Positions 56,502 to 64,000 of a stretch of 64,000 nt of DNA are shown here, piece by piece. Location: the NCBI GenBank assembly GCA_015680905.1, contig CM027380.1:54701001-54765000 (forward strand), read 5' to 3'. A program made the position numbers and the translations under genes. Position 1 is the stretch's first letter. Each line of letters begins with the position of its first letter. Source of the DNA: Coptis chinensis (taxonomy: Eukaryota > Streptophyta > Magnoliopsida > Ranunculales > Ranunculaceae). The notes under the pieces are model-generated. The model made no database searches, was not told the origin of the DNA, and was given only the letters and a program-made list of their open reading frames with translations.

Positions 56502-57406
56502 TCAATTTATTTTTAGGTTTGAGAATTCAGACAGAGTCATTTTTAGTGTAACAATGAATTCCGCAGTCAAAATGGTTGTTTTCTTTCTTGATGCCATCTT
56601 CACTGCATCACGAAGCCATTGAAATCCCTGGCAGCTCTTGCATTTCAAATACTTTTCTCCAATATTTAATCCGTACTTGGTAGTCTTAACAGTCCTCCTC
56701 CCCTTACAGTCTTTTGTATTGCATTCACAGTTGACCCAAGGGCACTCGTTCATCCAATGGCCTGGCTGACCACACTTAAAGCATTCGTTTGTTGATGAGC
56801 TTGATCCAAAAGTTTATCGTAAAAGCTTGACTTCATCCAACCATTGCAAATAAGCCGACATGAATCATCTTTGGTACTTCAAGTACTTCCTTCTGGATTG
56901 CTTGTTGTTTTGCGATATGCCCAACAATCGGATCCCATCACATGTAGCTTCTTTCAGCAAGAGTACATAAATTGGCACTCAATAGTTGAGTGTCCAAGTT
57001 GATCACAGACCTGACATTCAACCTGTGGTGAACAAAACATGTACTTCTCAATTTGAAACTCATGAAGATAGCGACAATGAACAAATTTCTCAGCAACTAA
57101 TGCAGAAATTAAACTTCTTAATAGGCTAGTTCAGACCAATAGCTCAACCAAGTTCAATTATTCAAGAATTACTAATCCATAAAGGAAGGAAAACCTTCAC
57201 ACAACCAACAAATTTTTTCATGCTCTTTATACTCGATAAACTAAAATTTGTCTCTGTTAACATTTAAAGATCAAATTCTTCGTGCTCTTTATGCTTAATA
57301 AAATTCAAAGTGAAGAATGACACTCAATAACTCAAAATTTTCTATTATTTACCCCTAAAACTTAAACTTAATCAAACTCATGAATTTAAAGGGAAATTAC
57401 CTTCAT
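56502..57406 (-). CDS. Zinc-knuckle protein with GRF-like C-terminus, possibly degenerate
   Basis: Minus strand. Proposed exon 1 is ATG AAG at 57406-57401 with donor GTAATT. The next exon begins at 57022 after a CACCACAG acceptor and reads VECQVCDQLGHSTIEC, a CCHC knuckle (C-x2-C-x4-H-x4-C). A stop follows at MYSC. In another frame comes a second knuckle, CFKCGQPGHWMNEC (about 56790-56750), then CECNTKDCKGRRTVKT and YLKCKSCQGFQWLRDA, which resembles a GRF-type zinc finger, ending at 56502. Either a further intron lies between the knuckles or the gene is frameshifted. Such proteins bind nucleic acid. Confidence in the domains is fair, in the model low. Confidence 0.5.
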
Positions 57407-57509
57407 TTTTGCAAAATTAACGTGCTCTTATGCTTGCTTCGGGTTTCTTATGCTTGATTGGATCTTATGTAGCAGAAATAATTGATAATTTTTTTTTAAA
57501 AAAAAAGGT

Positions 57510-57535
57510 AAAAACCCTAAACCCTAACCCTAGAT
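57510..57535 (-). promoter_or_regulatory. Telo-box motifs upstream of the zinc-knuckle gene
   Basis: AAACCCTAAACCCTAACCCTA on the plus strand, about 105 bases upstream of the proposed start codon. Telo-boxes near transcription starts are common in plant genes of growing tissue. Three units are too few to be a telomere. Confidence 0.5.
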
Positions 57536-57642
57536 GTTGATGTTGTTTATAAAAGAAAGGTAAAAGAAGGAGGGACGGGTTAGACCGTTGGAGCATACAG
57601 AGGGAACAAATGCATTGACCAACTTATATTAAAACAGTAGAT

Positions 57643-57725
57643 GTAGCATACTCCTATTAAACTACCAGATGTAACATACTCCTATTAAACCACTATCTGT
57701 AGCATACTCCCATTAAATCACTATA
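57643..57725. repeat. Three 28-bp tandem units
   Basis: GTARCATACTCCYATTAAA starts at 57643, 57671 and 57699. Related units lie near 55060-55125, so two copies of one repeat flank the zinc-knuckle gene and minisatellite region. Confidence 0.85.
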
Positions 57726-59630
57726 TTGGATTTAATAAGTATTCATGAGCGATAGCAAAAGTGGTAGAGCTATATTGGAATAAAAGTCTTTTAGAGATGT
57801 ACAAAGCGTACATCATAATGAAATATGTCGATGATAATTTGAGCGAAAACGTAGCCATAATTTGAATGTGAACACTCAAGTACCACACATACCTGTAATT
57901 TGAATGTGAACACTTAAGTACCAACTATAGTAAGTAATTTCATTTAAAAACATAGCCGTGATTCAAAACCAAACTACAATGTTTAGGCATTGAAACACAA
58001 ACTTAAACACTTAAGTGTAACCCAAGAGTGAAACACCAAACCACGTTACAACCCAGTCAACCATGATTCTCATATGCTATTTATTGTATCATAGACACAT
58101 ATTATTATGATTGAAAAAGAAGGCGAGGGCTTCTCACATTGTGTTTTTTTCTGCATTTTGATTTACATTTCTTTTCATACTTGTCCTACTTTCTACTATA
58201 TGAGACCCTAGTATATATGCTATTATTTGAGGTAGGGGACTTTCTTGGATGAACAGTAATGCATTAGACTTTGTCAGAATCCAATGTCAGATTCATTATC
58301 GGAAAGCCGTTAGTGGTCATGAACTTGGACTGGAAAAATGCAATGTTTTGCAATTTGACGCTCTTTGTCACATATTCAATAATATTATACTCTGAGTTAC
58401 ATACTAATATGGTACTCTGAGTTACATTTTTAACAAAGGAACGTTGTTTGAGAATATGAAATCATTGAATTTGTACTTAGAGTAACATACTAGGACTACC
58501 AAATGGCATTGCATGTAGTAGCCTAATTACAATTTAGTAGAAAGTCAATTATCTTTTCTCTTATTTTATGGCTGTCTCCATAAAATGAAGTCCAAATGTA
58601 TGTTAATTACCAATAATAAAAGAAAACAATACAAGTTTACAATTTGATATTATGAAGGTGACTATATAATACTGAGAATATTTATGTTCTACCTAATCTA
58701 ACATGAGCGAGTACTTATCTTTGTCATTTTCTTTTCATGTGCAGAGTAACTTATGTTGTACCTAATCTAACTTGAGCAGCCATCTAACTTCTTTAAAAAA
58801 ATAAAGTAAATTAAAATAAAAAGCAAAGGCTTTATCAATAAACACGCCCCAAATCTGAAACAATTATATACCTAAGATACGTGACTTTTTTGGAAAAATT
58901 TCGGAAGAGTCTCCTCTGTATTTTCAACATTTCATAAATATAAAGGACCTGTCATAACCTGAAAATTAAAACAATATACTTCTCAGTCATTAACCCAGCT
59001 ACTTAACCGTCTTGACGAATGCCAGAGTAGTTAAATAACCAGTTGACAAAAATGAGATCACTGCAATAGTAGGACTTAGTACGCCAAAAAACTTGAATGC
59101 CTCGACTAATTATAGATCATCCAAGCACCTCGTACAAAGCCATTACGAAAACACAAATTAAATATATATTTCTAAGTCGATAGCTATCAAAGGTTTACAT
59201 CATTAACAAATGGTAATTACTATACAACTTTCTAAAAGAGAAACAAAAAAGGTCCAAAGATAATGCCTAGGGACCTTTTGAGTTCTGATGGTACTTAGAG
59301 CAGAACCCTCCAATTGGTTTGTATAACACATATGTTCTGGATACTAAAAAGCATACTCCATCTAAGAACTGATACACGATATCCAACCTACGACATTACA
59401 ATTGATATGTTGAAAGTAACCTCTAACAAAAAGAAAAAGTTTCCTCTTTTTACCTACAACTCTACCCCACATTACCTACAACTCTACCCCACATCAACTA
59501 TCCAACATAGCACCTCCATCACATAACTTACACAGATATGGACATAAGTTATAAACTTGAATCATCTAAAAACAAGTTTTATTCCCAAGCTTAGCAACCT
59601 AGCTCTCATTCCTCTAACAATTGCCTCTTT
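57726..59630. other. Intergenic, no gene recognised
   Basis: AT-rich. Near 58375-58440, three ATATTCAATAATATTATACT-type units resemble the 31-bp minisatellite. A CTACAACTCTACCCCACAT duplication lies at about 59455-59495. Short frames are not gene-like. Confidence 0.45.
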
Positions 59631-59668
59631 GACCTAGTTACTCTGACAGGTGCTTGTTCTTGTACATC

Positions 59669-61190
59669 TTACTGCACTGGTACTTCTTTCTCCTCCTGTA
59701 CTGGTACCGGTTCATGGGATCCCAGCACTGCTACTGTGTCAGAGACTAATGAAAGCGTAACACCTAAGGGAGCAAGACATGGAGGCATAGTTAGAGACCT
59801 AATGGGAACTAGTATAATGTGTTATACAGCTGAAGCTAGGTCGTACAAGAACAATCTTACATAAGGAATTACAAGCTATTTTTAATGGCTTGAAATTGTG
59901 TATACTACTAGGTAGGTTATAAGAAGATAGAGATTGCAACCCGATTTCGAGATATGCAGCACATATTGTGAACAAGAAAGAAACCATACCATGGTGCGTT
60001 GAAAATGAGGCGATGGAGATTTGAGAGTTAATGCAACAACATAGCCAAGTGAAGGTTGTTCATTTTTTAAAAAAAAAAAGTCTAATAGAGCGGTTGACTT
60101 TTCACCTCCTAAAAGGGGTCTAGAAGGGAAAGATAGATCTTACATGTAGTAATACTATTTATATAGGAAATAGAAATAGGTTGTTATTAGCACGAAAACA
60201 TAAAATATTCATTAAGTGTTAGTAGAGTTTCACCGAGTTGTGTCGGCAATGCATTTGTCTCCTTCAAAGTTTACTTTTTCTGTGGGTATTTTTTCTAATA
60301 CATTCGGTATTCCACGGTGACGTTGTAATTAGGTTGAAGGAGCTCTGAAAATATTTTGAATTCATGTCATTACCACTTGCAATAATAAGATGCTTTAGAG
60401 TAGCGTGGCTTATAAAAGCCCCACGCCGTGACGATAACAATCTCATTAGGAAATTTAAAATTAATATTGGTTAGACAAACTACCTGGAGTGACATCAAGT
60501 GAAACATGTCCGGGTCGTCGGCGCAGGCAAGTTTTATTTGGGAGGCCAGCTTTAATTGCTTGGATGTCTCTCTGTTTGTCCATATCTGGCTTCTTCTTCA
60601 CTGGACCATCTAGATAAGGAAATAATAAACATTTTAGATGATAAGTCTTCAAGTCCTTATACCTTACAAAAATTTTGGGAAAAATTTAACTTACATGATA
60701 CACAAATAGATAAGGATGATAACACTATCAACTTACCATCCATTCCACAATCCCCGGTGCTTTCCACAGTAGTCACAACATGAGGTGGAGTTTGTGGATG
60801 ACAACCTGTTGAACCTACTGCCTCATCGACGGAGATTGCAGCTGCTTGCTCAATCGTCTTGGACCTCTTTTTCACCAGAACATCTATATACACCACAAAA
60901 TGAAATATATTAAAAAGGTAGATCAAATGGGCATATATAAAGCATCTTCTATTTAAAGAAATTCACACTCTATAAAGCAACAACCTCTATTTGAACATTC
61001 TCTACACAATCTTAGACCATCTCTTAATTAACTCCCCATAATTGGTCCATGTAAAGACAAGAGCAGGAGTAGTTCTCATTTTTTATTTATCAAAGCAAAT
61101 TCAAACTTTCAAGATGATAATAAAAACATATTAAAGTTGCTACCACGAACAGACTTCCTTCTCCTCTCTCTAGTGCGCCTTCCATGTCCA
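59669..61190 (-). CDS. Unidentified multi-exon gene with basic protein
   Basis: Minus strand, exons found from splice signals and frame. One ends at about 61142 (reads [20 protein letters not shown]). Then 60883-60737 ([18 protein letters not shown], ending CGMD), 60609-60484 ([31 protein letters not shown]) and 59763-59669 ([20 protein letters not shown], ending at a TAA). All introns are phase 1 and GT-AG, and frame holds across three joins. Two exons begin with a similar motif (D-x-x-VKK(R/K)), suggesting exon duplication. The TAA is followed in frame by QEQAPVRVTRSKRQLLEE and a second stop, so the TAA may be a mutation. The start is unknown. Basic clusters suggest a nuclear protein; no family recognised. 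Confidence 0.5.
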
Positions 61191-62240
61191 CAGAAGTAGG
61201 GAGTGCCTCTGTGCTGCAAAAGTCGAACACGGCTAGGGCCCAGGAGTCAAGAGTGACGACACCCTACTTCATTGGAAAACCCTATTTGTCACACCCTCCC
61301 ATGATTTTGAACACATAACCCCTGAACTCCTTGCCAAGAGCATCTCCATTAACCTCCTATGAAATTGTCTTTTCATAATTATAATTGTAATTGTTTATTG
61401 ATTTTAATTATTATACACATACATTACTTTTTAATATAATAAAACGTGGGAAAAACGTTGCTCAATACTTGTTCTCAATCACTTTTAGTGGATTCTTAGC
61501 TTTAGCATAGCACCAACCTTGGATAACATGTAAAAGCCTCAAAGGTCTTCCCATGTCACCAGAAACTGCATCCAACACGCCCTGTGTTATTTTTCCAAAC
61601 TCATTTTCAACGGAGTTATTATGCACACAACCAAGTTTTAAATTTTTAATAGAGCCCATATTAGCTGATCAGAAGACTGTATAAACTACATAATCCTTTT
61701 CAAAACATGCACATCACCTGAAATAAAAATCAAAATAAAGAAGACCTGTGTGGTGAAGAAACTACATATACATTCCAGTCTAAACATTCCCAAAATTTTA
61801 CCACTATAACCCAAGTGCATGCGCATGGATCACAATCTAAAGCATGGTTTAATCCTAGGTATAAAAGCAGTTTCCAACTTGCCACCACAGAATGAGCATG
61901 GTTTAATCCTAGGAACATAAAATCGTAAGGCATACAAATTAACTTGTGCTATAAGATGTGGGACCCCGTCAGGATCACTGGCCACCCCACAAATCATTCC
62001 CTGCAGATCTTTGGCTATAATATTAAGGCTACTCTGCTGTCCTTTATAAGACCAACCACATTCTTCTATATATTCGAGTGATAGACAAGTCTTCAGCCTT
62101 TTTATTTTCTTATGGCTATCAGCTCCATTTTCAATTGTTAGGACCATGATCGAGCTGTCAAGTAACACCCTACCTATCCATCATGATCCCTGAGTAATCA
62201 ACTTAGGCCCTGACACTCGTCCTCCTAAGACTGCCCATGA
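61191..62240 (-). other. Possible upstream exons, unidentified
   Basis: Minus-strand frames at 61830-62168 (IENGADSHKKIKRLKTCLSL, GWSYKGQQSSLNIIAKDLQG) and 61462-61659 (KITQGVLDAVSGDMGRPLRL) look more protein-like than chance, and the first ends in a duplicated piece (YVPRIKPC/FIPRIKPC, a 61-bp repeat near 61845-61915). They could be exons or transposon remnants. I recognise no domain. Confidence 0.3.
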
Positions 62241-62762
62241 GTTTTGAGTTTTATAGTTGACCTCTCCAGAGGTGTCAATTACATACAACCTGTACTATCC
62301 TATAATCCTCTTGGGCACATCCTTCATCTAGTTCTTCTTCTAAATCTTGCATCTTCACATATTGTTTTTTCTAGGGTTTCTCTCTCTCTCGCACCTCTTA
62401 TATGGTTTCAAAGTAGTTCTTTTAGCCTACACTGGAAGCAACCACCACAACTTTATACTCAAGAGGGCGGTGCAATTGATGCATTTATTAGCTAGGTAAG
62501 CTGATGTTGTTCTATAAACACTTTTTATCTAGTTTGCCATAAATACTCTTTATTCCCTTTTGGTTATTATGCCAAGTCTTTTCTCTACCTTCATAGTGAC
62601 TCTCTATTAGCTCATAAGTATTTATAGTATCCTAAAATTCAGTCATTGACAGGGGGTCTACCACCTTGCTTTTATTCAATGTTCTAAAAGACGGTAGGCG
62701 GACGGTGGGTTTGATATACACAGCAGGGGGGTTCTATATGTTTATTTAAATAAGTAATATTG
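62241..62762. other. Unassigned
   Basis: A pyrimidine-rich stretch (TTTCTCTCTCTCTCGC near 62380). The frame at 62244-62495 has no known domain. Confidence 0.35.
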
Positions 62763-63215
62763 TAAATGTGTATGTATATATATGAAAAACAACTACCGCA
62801 GTTAAACTCGGATTCTGATGGAACAAAAGAAAAAAAGTCAAAGAAGACTAAAGAACCTGATTGGGAACCTCTTCCAAGTCCAGAAACCACGTACATCCCA
62901 AATTCTGAACCACAAATGGGGAATCAACTTCAGCAGTCAAAGTTTGATTCTGATGATACAAAAGCAAGAAATTCCCAAAACCCTAGTGGTTTTGATCAGA
63001 AACTTACATGCCCAAAAGCTAGGACACCAAATACCTCACTGCCGACCACAACTGATCGTTCGAAGATCAAGTTACAGGAAAGTCTAAAAAACCTAGTTGT
63101 TTTTATTAGAAATGTACAAGCCCAGAAGCTAAGACACCAAGTACTTCATTGCGTACCACAACTAAACGTCCGAAGTGGAGTTCAGACTCAGAAAATCAAG
63201 TTACACAATAGGTGA
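62763..63215 (+). CDS. Ser/Lys/Pro-rich ORF with internal repeat, partial
   Basis: Open for about 150 codons. Basic, Ser/Thr/Pro-rich: SDSDGTKEKKSKKTKEPDW, then DSDDTKARNSQNPSGFDQK. A direct repeat of about 110 bp (starts near 62977 and 63087; CCCARAAGCTARGACACCAA) is not a multiple of three, so the second copy is read in another frame and its original reading (SPEAKTPSTSLRTTTKRPKW) is shifted. It is probably a piece of a disordered nuclear protein or a pseudogene; family not recognised. Confidence 0.35.
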
Positions 63216-63439
63216 GTGAAATTAAATGACCTCCTCTTCCACATCCTGAGAAGCAAAGCAAAAGATTTCTCCCAATGGCAAGGACTAGACGTATCGGTGT
63301 CCTCCTCAATTAGTGCATAAAACTTCATCAATCATACACCAACTACAACAATAGGCCAGCGATACAAACAAAATCATCATCAAATCACTATAGCTATAGA
63401 AACTCGAGGTTGATACAGATAATTCAAGATGGACACCGG

Positions 63440-64000
63440 TACCACAACTTGGTTAGCCTTCAAACCAAACAATAAGACCTCTAGCTTAATTAGGAGTAGG
63501 ATGGTGTGATAATAAGTAGTAAATGTGAATTCTCGACCTTGGCTCCACTAACTGTCATTGAGTATATGAGGAAATATGTGCCCACTGTACACTGGAGTTA
63601 GAAAAACTTGAGTGGAAAAATATAAGAGAATTTGTGTTTCGACATATACCTGTCATAACCTATTTAAGGACGCTATCCAAAGGATCCAGAAACGGCCCTA
63701 CTCGTACATTTCATTGTAAAGATCACTGCATGCATGTTCATATGTAGATGTATTGATTATTGTATGTATATTAACTTGAATTTCAAAGGAATTAATCCTC
63801 GTTCCCCTGCTAGTAAGATATATAGATATCTGAGATTAATTAAAGGAACAAGCCTTTGTTACTGAGTCGTTATAGTATAGATGAAGTTGGTGAGTATCTT
63901 CTCTAGAAAACTCCCACAAGGCCATAACTCGTCCACTAGGGAATTCCTAGTGGTTTAAGGTCTTGTTGCATACGGTCAATGCAACCACACTCTGCGAAAT
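63440..64000 (+). mobile_element. Gypsy 3' region fragment (copy E), runs off the window
   Basis: Same family and orientation as copy A (9650-10160): TAATTAGGAGTAGGATGGTG, CTCGTCCACTAGGGAATTCC, GGTCAATGCAACCACACTC. By analogy an LTR starting TGATCAG is expected about 100-150 bases beyond the window end. Confidence 0.75.

Noticed and set aside
57510-57535. Telomere-like AAACCCTAA repeats
   Set aside because: Only three units next to a gene start; a telo-box, not an interstitial telomere array.

Overview
This is nuclear DNA of a flowering plant, most likely a eudicot. The evidence is spliced genes with plant-type introns, a kinetochore NDC80 gene, fragments of an organellar EF-Ts gene, and a very high load of plant LTR retrotransposons (Tat-like, Athila-like, Copia), a Mutator-like element and a hAT-like element. 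I cannot name the species.

Left part (1-11.3 kb): a broken Ty3/Gypsy protease fragment, an 835-bp hAT-like element with an 8-bp target duplication, and a Copia LTR with a gag fragment. These lie directly upstream of the one clearly intact host gene, NDC80 (four coding exons, 3932-6980, 577 aa by my splicing). Downstream are intergenic DNA, a SINE-like sequence, and a retrotransposon 3' region that carries a solo Copia LTR.

Centre (11.3-47.6 kb): one nested stack of transposable elements, readable to the base because target-site duplications (TSDs) survive. The host target is an exon of an EF-Ts gene on the minus strand, split between 11347 and 47628. Level 1 is a 1.6-kb non-autonomous LTR element (11348-47627). 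Level 2 is a roughly 10.3-kb Tat-like Gypsy element (11585-46231, TSD GTTTG) inserted in the level-1 5' LTR. Level 2 is itself hit three times: a solo LTR in protease (14554-15425), a Mutator-like element in reverse transcriptase (16091-29982, 9-bp TSD), and an Athila-like element (31599-41167, TSD CTGAC) between RNase H and integrase. The Mutator-like element carries in one terminal inverted repeat a second, 12.5-kb Athila-like element on the minus strand (16213-28758, TSD CCCTT). That one lacks recognisable RT, RNase H and integrase but carries two related, uninterrupted ORFs of 380 and 247 codons. The Tat-like element also has eight 87-bp tandem repeats and a probable spliced antisense coding region between integrase and its 3' LTR.

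Right part (47.6-64 kb): EF-Ts exons with a 200-bp tandem exon duplication, a probable Helitron terminus, a mosaic of LTR pieces of one family in alternating orientation (one carrying a 117-bp hairpin with 51-bp arms), a 155-bp higher-order minisatellite made of 31-bp units, a zinc-knuckle gene that may be degenerate, and an unidentified multi-exon gene on the minus strand. All transposon genes seen are broken except the twin ORFs of the inner Athila-like element.
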